From: Chamaesiphon sp.
Lineage (GTDB): Bacteria; Cyanobacteriota; Cyanobacteriia; Cyanobacteriales; Chamaesiphonaceae
DNA length: 8,745 nt
Assembly (NCBI GenBank): GCA_026785875.1
Contig: JAJAZF010000342.1
Location: forward strand, 1-8,745
Direction: 5' to 3'
Shown: piece by piece, positions 1 through 6,709 of the stretch
Position numbering within the stretch: position 1 is the stretch's first letter
Layout: every line of letters starts with the position of its first letter
Notes under the pieces: model-generated
Told to the model about the DNA's origin: nothing
Databases searched by the model: none
What the model saw: the letters and a program-made list of their open reading frames with translations, nothing else
Position numbers and translations under genes: made by a program

Positions 1-246
1 GGTGTATCGCTCATAGTTTATTAATCCTGATTTCAAAATTGACAAGTTAGCAGATAGTAATCGACGTGTGTTGAAAACAGCATTCCACACAATTACTCTT
101 GCCGATTTTATCAGTTGCGGCTAAAGGATGATAGTGTAAGAGCCGAAATCTATCTTCGCGATGCCGCCGATGCTGTTTCCGCAAGTTGCAAAATGCGCTA
201 CCGCCGATGGCAACGCCACATAATTATAAACTATCCCAATCCAATC

Positions 247-272
247 CTAGATCGACCGATCGACGGATCTAG
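247..272. repeat. Inverted repeat, 7-base arms
   Basis: CTAGATC at 247-253 is the exact reverse complement of GATCTAG at 266-272, with a 12-base spacer rich in CGATCG. No T-run follows on either strand. It may be no more than a by-product of the many GATC/CGATCG motifs in this genome. Confidence 0.4.
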
Positions 273-327
273 CTCTAAAATTTACTCACCCACAATCTGA
301 CACCAACACACAGATACTGTCAGACAC

Positions 328-343
328 CCTCTGAGGGGAGAGG
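328..343. repeat. Short hairpin repeat (CCTCT/AGAGG), copy 1
   Basis: CCTCT at 328-332 pairs with AGAGG at 339-343 around a six-base GAGGGG loop. The arms, the G after the first arm and the AT after the second arm recur at 3693-3709, so this looks like a member of a small dispersed hairpin family. It lies just beyond the 3' end of the minus-strand pterin synthase gene. A competing fold, CCCT/AGGG at 327-330/334-337, is also possible. Confidence 0.4.
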
Positions 344-349
344 ATAATT

Positions 350-1219
350 TTAGATAGCTAAAGCTACTGTAGCTAGTTGACGAGCTGCCATATTGCTAAA
401 ATCTTGACTCCAGAGTAACTCACAAGAGTTGTTTGGACTCTCGACTAGTTTCACCTTGTGCAACTGTGCGCCAAGTTCGTGAATTGGTTGCTCGATGAGA
501 TGTCCGATATAGACGGCGATATTTTCAGCCGTGGGGACAACTTTGGCAAAGTGGGCAATATCTTTATTCAAGAAGGTGTGATCTAGTGGTTCGACAGCAT
601 ATTTATCGACTAATTCGTGTAATTTGACTAAATCGACAATCATTCCAGTCCGTTTGTCAATTTCCCCTGTGACGGTTACTTCCAGATGGTAGTTATGTCC
701 GTGTCCATTTACCCGCGCACATTTGCCGTAGATCTCGCTATTTTGTTCGAGGGTGAGACTATCTAAAGCTAGACGGTGAGCCGCGCTAAAGTGAGTACCA
801 ATGGTGAGTGATGCTTCCATGTCTTTACCTGTATATTCTGCGAAGAGTTCGGGATGTTCAAATAACTGAATGCGGACGAGCGGAAGATGGGGAGCTAATT
901 TCTGCCAAATTACCCTAGCAATATTTTCGGTGGTGGGGAGAGTTGTCTGAAATTCTGTCCACACATCGTTGAGAAAACTGTAGTCTAGTTGTCCGGTGAC
1001 TTCTTTTTTGATGACGTGCTTGACATCCGAGAGGTTTAGTACCATCCCATATTCATCGATATCACCATAGAGAGATATGTACAAAACGTAGTTGTGTCCG
1101 TGTCCATATGGCTGGGCACACAAGCCAAATTGTGCTTGGTTCTCCGCTGCGCTGAGTTCTGGCAACCAATATCGATGGCTAGCCGAAAACTGGGCACGAC
1201 GGTTGATAATACATTTCAT
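350..1219 (-). CDS. Tandem two-domain 6-pyruvoyl-tetrahydropterin synthase-like protein (COG0720)
   Basis: The 289-residue protein contains two copies of the pterin-synthase (PTPS/QueD) fold, about residues 1-130 and 134-289, where most family members have one. Such enzymes use zinc to convert 7,8-dihydroneopterin triphosphate to a tetrahydropterin. Zinc ligands are visible in both halves: H15, H40 and H42, then H148, H173 and H175. Each half has a C-x5-HGHNY motif (C34, C167). From family knowledge this spacing is typical of biopterin-type PTPS, whereas QueD has C-x3-HGH, so pterin or cyanopterin synthesis is more likely than queuosine synthesis. The substrate-binding glutamates are E121 and E260. 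The second half keeps the catalytic D213-H214 pair (PLDHTFLN). The first half reads QLDYSFLN, with Y80 replacing the histidine, so it is probably inactive or structural. The ATG start precedes the conserved FSASH strand directly. No Shine-Dalgarno is evident. Confidence 0.9.
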   Translation of the reverse strand: MKCIINRRAQFSASHRYWLPELSAAENQAQFGLCAQPYGHGHNYVLYISLYGDIDEYGMVLNLSDVKHVIKKEVTGQLDYSFLNDVWTEFQTTLPTTENIARVIWQKLAPHLPLVRIQLFEHPELFAEYTGKDMEASLTIGTHFSAAHRLALDSLTLEQNSEIYGKCARVNGHGHNYHLEVTVTGEIDKRTGMIVDLVKLHELVDKYAVEPLDHTFLNKDIAHFAKVVPTAENIAVYIGHLIEQPIHELGAQLHKVKLVESPNNSCELLWSQDFSNMAARQLATVALAI

Positions 1220-1227
1220 GAAACTTC

Positions 1228-1241
1228 ATATAACGTTATAT
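1228..1241. promoter_or_regulatory. 14-base AT-rich palindrome ahead of the pterin synthase start; possible -10 or operator
   Basis: ATATAACGTTATAT is a perfect palindrome ending 9 bases before the minus-strand ATG at 1219. Read on the minus strand it contains TATAAC (1240-1235), a 5/6 match to a -10 hexamer. No good -35 stands at the right distance. If used, it would give a leader of only about 10 bases. An operator role is equally possible. The divergent gene starts at 1352, so the site could also influence that promoter. Confidence 0.3.
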
Positions 1242-1321
1242 TTACTAGGATACTGCGTTTGGAATCGCTAAGTGGATATTTTGGACGATCGCCAAATCTC
1301 TAGATCGATGTGAAGCTATAC

Positions 1322-1349
1322 TATTTCCTATCCCCTATCCTCTATTCCC
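1322..1349 (+). repeat. Heptanucleotide tandem repeat (TATYYCC-type), four copies
   Basis: Four contiguous 7-mers are visible: TATTTCC (1322-1328), TATCCCC (1329-1335), TATCCTC (1336-1342) and TATTCCC (1343-1349). Degenerate 7-base arrays of this type (STRR) are common between genes in cyanobacteria. The array ends two bases before the ATG at 1352 and occupies the place where a ribosome binding site would be. It argues that the upstream GTG at 1310 is not the true start, because that start would translate the repeat. Confidence 0.7.
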
Positions 1350-1351
1350 TC

Positions 1352-1780
1352 ATGGAACGCGGTTTAATGTGGCTCCCGTTGCTCGGAGCATTTATCTGGT
1401 TGGCGAGAGCGGGTTCTAACGAATACCAGAAGATTGAAGCTTATAAACGCTGGGCGGTAGGATTCGATCGATGTAAGTATGATATTTATGCTGTGATGGG
1501 ACTCAAGGATCGAGAGATTAGTTGGGGTAAGCCGACTAAAACTGAACCTAAAGATCTCCAAACATTTAGTCTCGATCGAGTCAAACAGATTCAACTAGTT
1601 GTCGATAATAACTCGATCGATTTAGCTAGTTTACCAACTAGTGGTAAGAAAATTAATCTTCAGTTTCAATTTGCCGATGCTGATGATATCAATATTCCTT
1701 TTACTGAAGTCCCAATGGCGGCTGAGTGGAATAATTTTTTAAAAAATGCGCTCGAACCAAGCCAGATCGATCGAGTTTAA
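1352..1780 (+). CDS. Hypothetical protein with one N-terminal membrane segment
   Basis: This is a 142-residue protein of unknown function. I chose the ATG at 1352 over the GTG at 1310, because the 14 extra codons would come largely from the heptamer repeat and the ATG begins directly with MERGLMWLPLLG, a natural membrane anchor. Residues about 4-20 form one hydrophobic segment. The rest is soluble-looking, with a charged stretch (EYQKIEAYKRWAVGFDRCKYDIY, here 24-46), then WGKPTK (58-63) and alternating strand-like segments (FSLDRVKQIQLVV, INLQFQF) ending in a helix (AAEWNNFLKNAL). That order resembles a small PH-like beta domain, but this is only an inference. It looks like a conserved cyanobacterial family; I cannot name a domain. 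It is divergent from the pterin synthase gene (132-base gap) and converges with the binding-protein gene, with 45 bases between them. Confidence 0.75.
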   Translation: MERGLMWLPLLGAFIWLARAGSNEYQKIEAYKRWAVGFDRCKYDIYAVMGLKDREISWGKPTKTEPKDLQTFSLDRVKQIQLVVDNNSIDLASLPTSGKKINLQFQFADADDINIPFTEVPMAAEWNNFLKNALEPSQIDRV

Positions 1781-1825
1781 TTGGAGATATTGGTGGATTT
1801 TAGTAGAACTTTTCTTGTCAACTGT

Positions 1826-3604
1826 TTAATCTGCACCAATTTTTAACTCGTAAAGATTCCAGAATGGCCCATTAATTGGTGAATAGTCAATTCCTTTAAC
1901 CCGATTTTTGATAGCTGAGAGAGATAGGGAATTAACTAGATAAATACATGGTAAATTTTCTTGAGTTATTTTTTGAGTCTCGATGTAAATTTGACGGCGT
2001 TTGGATTCATTTAATTCTTGTGCAGCTTGAATATAAAGATCGTCAATCTTCTTTTCCCACTTAGCAACTTGACGATCTGTAATGGGCGGCTTTCCGGTTT
2101 GAGGTTTAAGATTAAATAGATGAGAACCACCATCTACCGACCAGAAATTTGCCCCATCATTTGGTTCAGCTCCACCAGTAAATCCAATTAATAAACCGTC
2201 CCATTGCAGCGAATTGTCAATTCGATCGATCAAGAGACTAAAGGCAATCGGTGTAAAATCTACCTCAATCCCAATTAGAGCTAAATCTTGTTTGATTTGA
2301 GTACCTAATGCTTCGCGAATTTTATTTCCCGAATTGGTGATTAAGGTAAATCTAACTGGATTATCTCGATCGTCAATTAGTTTATTTTGCTCGTTATATT
2401 TAAACCCAGCTTCTGCAAATAATGATTTCGCTTTCTGAGGACTGTAATCGTAAGCAGGTAATCCCTGTTCGCGAGATAGATAGTAAGGACTAGGAACAGA
2501 AATCGGCGAATCTTGAGGCGCACCTAAACCACGATAGATATTATTAATCATCCGTTGACGATTGATACTATAAGCGATCGCTTGACGAAATTTGACATTA
2601 TTAAACCATCGTGATTTAATTGGATCGACTAATGGCTTGCCGTCTCTTTCGCCTTGATTGAGATTGAAAGACATAAAGGTAGTTCCCGTCGATGGGCCAC
2701 CATTATAAATTTTATATCCACCTTTTTGTTCTTCTTTTTTGAGTAAAGAAAAGAAGTCAGGCGAAACACCATAGGAATCCAAACCGCCCGATCGAAATTG
2801 GATCAGCGCAGTATCTGTAGACTCGACTATTTGCCAGATTACTTTCTCGACATAGGGTTGTTGTTTGCCTTGTGCATCCTTACGCCAGTAGTAGGGATTC
2901 TTTTTAAAAACCAATCGCTCTCCAGGAGTATAGGAATCTAGCGTAAACATCCCATTAGAAACTAAGTCCGCAGGTTTGGTATTAATCCCCCAAGTACTTA
3001 AAAATAGAGGTTTACCTTTGTTATCTTTTTGGGTAATACTCGCACGTAGTTTGTGAGCGGGTAGGATGCTAATTCCCAATGTGCGGAGAAAGGGGGCAAA
3101 TGGTTCGGGTGTGGTAAATTCGATGCGATTGTTAGCTACTTTTTTAACGGTAGGCAGTTTCCGCTCCTTACCAATTTTCAAAATATCTCGCGTATCAGTA
3201 GGAATCTCTTGATTAAAATAGACATCATTAAAAGTGAAGGCGACATCATCAACTGTCAATGGCGCACCATCCGACCATTTTAAATTTGGTTTGAGGGTAA
3301 AAGTAATACTCTTACTATCTGGGGAGATCGCCCACGATTCTGCCAACGCTGGTTGGATTTGTCCCTTACCATCTTCAGTAATTAAGCCTTCGCCGACATA
3401 TCCAAAAATATTTGGTGATTCATTGCTTAATGCTGGATTAAAAGTTTTAGGATCGCTGAGAATTGCTGAGACTAATTGGTTCTGAGTTTGGGCTGAGGAT
3501 GAACTAATAATTTGTTGACAACTGCTAATCCCGATCGCGATCGTCAGAATCAGCGATAATACCGACCATTGCCATTTAGAAGCTAATATATTTGCTAATA
3601 TCAT
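1826..3604 (-). CDS. ABC transporter substrate-binding lipoprotein, family 5 (peptide/nickel type)
   Basis: The 592-residue protein is a periplasmic binding protein of the DppA/OppA/NikA class (SBP_bac_5), which captures oligopeptides, nickel complexes or similar solutes for an ABC importer. Residues 1-28 form a signal peptide with a hydrophobic core, ending in a lipobox-like ISSC with C29 as the acylated cysteine, so it should be membrane-anchored. Family landmarks include LVSAILSDPKTFNPALS near the mature N terminus, WSDGAPLTVDDVAFTFNDV (110-128), NGMFTLDSYTPGERLVFKKN and the YSINRQRM segment. The length is normal for the family. The ATG at 3604 lies directly before the signal peptide; no clear Shine-Dalgarno precedes it. 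No permease or ATPase gene adjoins it: the flanking genes are an unrelated small protein and divergent ftsW. The substrate cannot be inferred. Confidence 0.9.
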   Translation of the reverse strand: MILANILASKWQWSVLSLILTIAIGISSCQQIISSSSAQTQNQLVSAILSDPKTFNPALSNESPNIFGYVGEGLITEDGKGQIQPALAESWAISPDSKSITFTLKPNLKWSDGAPLTVDDVAFTFNDVYFNQEIPTDTRDILKIGKERKLPTVKKVANNRIEFTTPEPFAPFLRTLGISILPAHKLRASITQKDNKGKPLFLSTWGINTKPADLVSNGMFTLDSYTPGERLVFKKNPYYWRKDAQGKQQPYVEKVIWQIVESTDTALIQFRSGGLDSYGVSPDFFSLLKKEEQKGGYKIYNGGPSTGTTFMSFNLNQGERDGKPLVDPIKSRWFNNVKFRQAIAYSINRQRMINNIYRGLGAPQDSPISVPSPYYLSREQGLPAYDYSPQKAKSLFAEAGFKYNEQNKLIDDRDNPVRFTLITNSGNKIREALGTQIKQDLALIGIEVDFTPIAFSLLIDRIDNSLQWDGLLIGFTGGAEPNDGANFWSVDGGSHLFNLKPQTGKPPITDRQVAKWEKKIDDLYIQAAQELNESKRRQIYIETQKITQENLPCIYLVNSLSLSAIKNRVKGIDYSPINGPFWNLYELKIGAD

Positions 3605-3816
3605 TTGTTAAGTATAAATACAGGATCGAGTGGCTGGTAATTTCACATCGGTGTAGTGTGTGGTTAAATAGGATAAGTTTTCGTTCGCATAGCCTCTGGC
3701 GGAGAGGATCGAATCTGACAAGTCCAATCTAAACCAAAATTGAGCGATAGATTATCCTTCCTGACGTTTTAATTAAAATTTTACCGGAAACTGAGCAAAA
3801 GCCGCCTGAGTCATCG
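3605..3816. other. Divergent intergenic region between the binding-protein gene and ftsW
   Basis: These 212 bases must hold the promoters for both the minus-strand lipoprotein gene and ftsW. I found no confident sigma-70 pair for either. A TATACT hexamer on the minus strand (3616-3611) is only 6 bases from the lipoprotein ATG, and TTACCA (3640-3635) is a weak -35 candidate 18 bases upstream of it. The part nearest ftsW is AT-rich (3768-3783). The only clear structure is the hairpin repeat at 3684-3713. Confidence 0.5.
3684..3713. repeat. Short hairpin repeat (CCTCT/AGAGG), copy 2
   Basis: The core is CCTCT (3693-3697), loop GGCGG (3698-3702) and AGAGG (3703-3707). It is flanked by outer arms TTCG (3684-3687) and CGAA (3710-3713), giving a nested, slightly asymmetric inverted repeat. 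Its core and following AT match the element at 328-345 closely, so the two look like copies of one dispersed element. It sits in the divergent promoter region and is not placed as a terminator for either gene. Confidence 0.55.
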
Positions 3817-5007
3817 TTGAAAAATGCTAAACCCTACCCCCCACTTCCCCATATTGTGAACTTGCGCCTTTTAATTCCATTTTTTGACCCAACAGTAAAA
3901 GACTGGTCGTTAACGGCAAGATTGATGCGGTGGGTGACTCTTCTGTGGTTGGCGATTGGGATGTTTGTCCTATTTTCAGCTTCCTACTATCATGGTGAAG
4001 TCGAAAAAAAAGATGGCTTATTTTATTTCAATCGTCAGATTTTTGCAATCTCGATTAGTCTAATTATCTTTAATGCGATCGTCCATTCACCACTACGCAA
4101 ACTGCTCAAAGTTGCCCAATGGATCTTATTGGGAATTTTGGTATTACTGTTATTGACGGTACTGACCGGGATGGGACAAAATACAATGGGCGCGACTCGG
4201 TGGATTGCGATCGGTCCAGTTCAGCTTCAACCATCAGAACTGATCAAGCCCTTTTTAGTCCTCCAAGGAGCGAAACTGTTTGGGCGGTGGGAGCAGTATC
4301 CAACTAGAGTGAGGGCGACATGGTTGGGGATATTTGCGATCGTGTTACTGGCAATTTTAAAACAACCGAATTTGAGTACGACATCTTTGTGTGGGATGGG
4401 GTTATGGTCGATCGCTTTTGCCGCTGGATTGCCATTTCGATATCTAGCGGGAACGGCAATTGGTGGGGGACTGGTAGCGGGGATGAGTCTGACGATCCAC
4501 TCATACCAACGAGCGCGAATGCTCTCTTTTATCAATCCCTGGCAGGATGAACAAGGTGATGGTTTTCAGCTAGTTCAAAGTTTACTAGCGATCGGATCTG
4601 GAGGCTGGTGGGGGAATGGATTTGGCTTGTCTCAGCAAAAATTAGACTATTTGCCAATTCAGGATACTGATTTTATTTTCTCGGTATTTGCCGAAGAGTT
4701 TGGACTAGTCGGTGGCGTACTGCTACTGATGATGGTGATGAGCTATGCCACTTTGGGCTTATTAATCGCCAGCCGGAGCAAAGATCCCGTGCATCGTCTA
4801 GTTGCAGTCGGATCGACGACTTTTATTGTGCTGCAATCGCTGCTGAATATCGGTGTTGCTGCTGGTACTCTACCTACGACTGGTTTACCACTGCCGATGT
4901 TTAGTTATGGTGGTAGCTCGATGGTCGCATCATTGATTCTATCAGCACTCTCGATCCGTGTCGCCCGAGAGTCAGCAGCAGCCAAAGTAATTCAGATTAA
5001 ACTGTGA
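3817..5007 (+). CDS. ftsW: FtsW-type peptidoglycan glycosyltransferase (SEDS family)
   Basis: This 396-residue multi-pass inner-membrane protein belongs to the FtsW/RodA/SpoVE family, which polymerises lipid II into glycan strands together with a class B PBP; FtsW acts at the division septum. Landmarks are LFSAS (52-56), GATRWIAIGPVQLQPSELIKP (125-145), NPWQDEQGDGFQLVQSLLAIG (240-260), TDFIFSVFAEEFG (284-296) and GLPLPMFSYGGSS (356-368). D285 aligns with the aspartate needed for RodA/FtsW polymerase activity. The QPDLGT motif of many FtsW proteins reads QPNLSTT here (183-189). FtsW is preferred over RodA because of its overall resemblance to cyanobacterial FtsW. The start is uncertain: no ATG precedes the conserved LRLLIPFFDP segment, so I use the TTG at 3817, which has a weak GAG 6 bases upstream. 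GTG at 3856 is an alternative, and the first ATG (3925) would remove conserved sequence. The neighbouring genes are not cell-division genes. Confidence 0.92.
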   Translation: MKNAKPYPPLPHIVNLRLLIPFFDPTVKDWSLTARLMRWVTLLWLAIGMFVLFSASYYHGEVEKKDGLFYFNRQIFAISISLIIFNAIVHSPLRKLLKVAQWILLGILVLLLLTVLTGMGQNTMGATRWIAIGPVQLQPSELIKPFLVLQGAKLFGRWEQYPTRVRATWLGIFAIVLLAILKQPNLSTTSLCGMGLWSIAFAAGLPFRYLAGTAIGGGLVAGMSLTIHSYQRARMLSFINPWQDEQGDGFQLVQSLLAIGSGGWWGNGFGLSQQKLDYLPIQDTDFIFSVFAEEFGLVGGVLLLMMVMSYATLGLLIASRSKDPVHRLVAVGSTTFIVLQSLLNIGVAAGTLPTTGLPLPMFSYGGSSMVASLILSALSIRVARESAAAKVIQIKL

Positions 5008-5135
5008 TTAGACAGAAGGCTATTAGTGCGAACCGTACTCTTCATCTCTGCTGTCTCTCCAGAAAGTCAGTCATTTGCACGGTGATTAATTTGCTAATTT
5101 GAGGTATCCTCTACTGGGTCAGACGGATTTTTACC

Positions 5136-6548
5136 ATGTCCCAAATCACCAAAGCACAAGCACAACTAGCATTTCTACCACCTAGATTCAATTTGTGGGT
5201 ATTGCGGCTAGTCACTTGGGTGCTGCCCTACTGGTTAACATCCAAACTACACATCACGAACATCGATGTCACGGATATCGATCGCCTAGTGGAGGTCTAT
5301 AAACAGTCGCAGATGGGTAGGTTCCGGCTGGTGATGGCTTTTCGTCATCCGAGCAATGACGACTCTTTTTGTATGGGATATCTATTGACAAAAATATTAC
5401 CTGCTGCTGCTAGAAAGCATCAGATCTCACTCAAATCGCCGCTATTTGCTCACTTTGTTTACGATCGCGGGATTCCATTGTGGGCGGGTAAAATCATTAG
5501 TTGGTTCTATCCTCGATTGGGCGGTATCCCCATTCATCGGGGTCAGCTCGATGAGGGATTGACCTCCGCACGAGACTTGTTAGTCAATGGTCAGATGCCG
5601 CTAGCAATCGCTCCAGAGGGTGCAGCAAACGGGCACAGCGAACTGGTGAGTCCATTGGCATCAGGAGCCGCTCAAATTGGATTTTGGGCGATGGAGGATT
5701 TAGTTAAGGCGGGGAGAGAGGAAGATGTTTTGATCGTCCCGATTGGGATTCAGTATTACTATGTGGACGAGCCGTGGGAGAGGGTGGAGAGCCTGATCTA
5801 TGAGTTAGAACAGGACTGTGGTTTGACAGTCGATCGACATGACTCAATTGTCGCTATTCGTCAGAGTGATGGACGACCGATGCGAAAATTACTCTACGAC
5901 AGGCTTTATCGGCTCAGTCAGCAGTTGCTGTATCAAATGGAAAATTTTCACGCTCAATTTTATCAATACCCAATTCCCGAACGTCCACCATTAGGAGCAG
6001 ATATTTCTCGCACGGAAATAGCTCAAAGACTCCAATATCTGTTAGATTTTACCTTGCAGGTATCGGAAAGTTATTTCAATCTTGCAGCCAAAGGTAGCAA
6101 AATCGATCGCTGTCGGCGGATCGAACAAGCTGGGTGGGATTGGATCTATCTGGAAGAATTGACCAATCCAAATAATCTATCTACAGTCAGTCGCAGATTG
6201 GCAGATCGGATCGCCACAGAAGCCAATTTGCGGATGTGGCATATCCGAATTGTAGAAAACTTTATTGCTGTAACTGACTCTTATATAAAAGATCGACCGA
6301 CGCTCGAGCGATTTGCGGAAATTACGCTACTACTATGGGATTTAGTCGCTCAGATTAAAGGTGAAAGATCCGCCAAACCGCCGCGAATCGGCAATCGTCG
6401 GGTGCAGATGACTATCTGCAATCCGATCCCGCTATCTGATTATTGGGATCGATATCAAAGTGGCGATCGCCAAGCTAGACAAGCGACGATCGATCTCACA
6501 CAAGAATTACAAACATCGATGGAAGGTACACTCGATCGCGGCTGGTAA
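5136..6548 (+). CDS. PlsC-like lysophospholipid acyltransferase with a long C-terminal extension
   Basis: The N-terminal half belongs to the PlsC/LPLAT superfamily, which transfers acyl chains to glycerol-3-phosphate derivatives at the membrane, typically making phosphatidic acid from lysophosphatidic acid. The HX4D active site is present as H71-PSND-D76. GGIPIHRG (129-136) matches motif II. APEGAANGHSE (159-169) is a variant of motif III, FPEGTRS. VPIGIQYYY (201-209) stands at motif IV. A hydrophobic stretch near 20-34 could associate with the membrane. The protein is 470 residues, against roughly 200-260 for typical PlsC. The region from about 225 to 470 is mostly helical-looking and I recognise no domain in it. 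The ATG at 5136 fits; no strong Shine-Dalgarno is seen. It follows ftsW by 128 bases and precedes the ClC gene by 161 bases, in the same direction. The acyl acceptor is not proven. Confidence 0.82.
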   Translation: MSQITKAQAQLAFLPPRFNLWVLRLVTWVLPYWLTSKLHITNIDVTDIDRLVEVYKQSQMGRFRLVMAFRHPSNDDSFCMGYLLTKILPAAARKHQISLKSPLFAHFVYDRGIPLWAGKIISWFYPRLGGIPIHRGQLDEGLTSARDLLVNGQMPLAIAPEGAANGHSELVSPLASGAAQIGFWAMEDLVKAGREEDVLIVPIGIQYYYVDEPWERVESLIYELEQDCGLTVDRHDSIVAIRQSDGRPMRKLLYDRLYRLSQQLLYQMENFHAQFYQYPIPERPPLGADISRTEIAQRLQYLLDFTLQVSESYFNLAAKGSKIDRCRRIEQAGWDWIYLEELTNPNNLSTVSRRLADRIATEANLRMWHIRIVENFIAVTDSYIKDRPTLERFAEITLLLWDLVAQIKGERSAKPPRIGNRRVQMTICNPIPLSDYWDRYQSGDRQARQATIDLTQELQTSMEGTLDRGW

Positions 6549-6709
6549 AATCTGGCGGACTTTTCCCAACATCACTATGAACCAAAATACTCGGTGCAAG
6601 ATGTGGGTTCATGTTACTAATCTCCATCATCGATGCCCAATCGACCTCAATAAACATTACAATTTAATTAACAAAATTTAATCAACCTCTCATAGTTCTG
6701 GCGTTATCC

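Larger units (their letters stand above)
1..349. other. Left-edge region with no convincing gene; small inverted repeats
   Basis: No open frame here looks like a real protein. The longest, 115-300 on the plus strand, has a TTG start, no ribosome binding site and a composition resembling translated repeat DNA. On the minus strand an ATG at 14-12 opens a frame (MSDT...) that leaves the window at once. AGGA stands 10 bases upstream of it and a TTGTCA element lies further upstream, so a gene running off the left edge is possible but cannot be judged from four codons. Inverted repeats visible are CTAGATC/GATCTAG (247-253/266-272), TCTGACA/TGTCAGA (296-302/318-324) and CCTCT/AGAGG (328-332/339-343). 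The last two lie just beyond the stop of the minus-strand pterin synthase gene. Neither is followed by a T-run in that direction, so I do not call a terminator. Confidence 0.5.

Noticed and set aside
115..300. 61-codon plus-strand open frame
   Set aside because: TTG start, no ribosome binding site, low-information composition, and it crosses the inverted repeat at 247-272; no recognisable protein features.
283..330. ACTCACCCAC...ACACCAACACACAG stretch resembling the single-stranded core of the cyanobacterial small RNA Yfr1
   Set aside because: The exact conserved core is absent, and there are no proper flanking hairpins or terminator.
1310..1351. GTG at 1310 as the start of the small membrane protein
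   Set aside because: The added codons largely translate the TATYYCC heptamer array, and the ATG at 1352 begins a clean membrane anchor.
4227..4535. Minus-strand open frames inside ftsW
   Set aside because: They lie opposite well-conserved FtsW motifs and read as antisense shadows without protein character.
5075..5110. Possible promoter ahead of the acyltransferase (TTGCAC with TAATTT or TATCCT)
   Set aside because: Poor hexamer matches and wrong spacing (14 or 24 bases).
6577..6612. ATGAACC/GGTTCAT inverted repeat upstream of the ClC gene (6577-6583 and 6606-6612)
   Set aside because: Arms of only 7 bases with a 22-base spacer; close to chance expectation and no T-run or promoter linked to it.
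6460..6681. 73-codon plus-strand frame overlapping the 3' end of the acyltransferase gene
   Set aside because: Shadow frame of the acyltransferase that runs into AT-rich intergenic DNA; composition is not protein-like.
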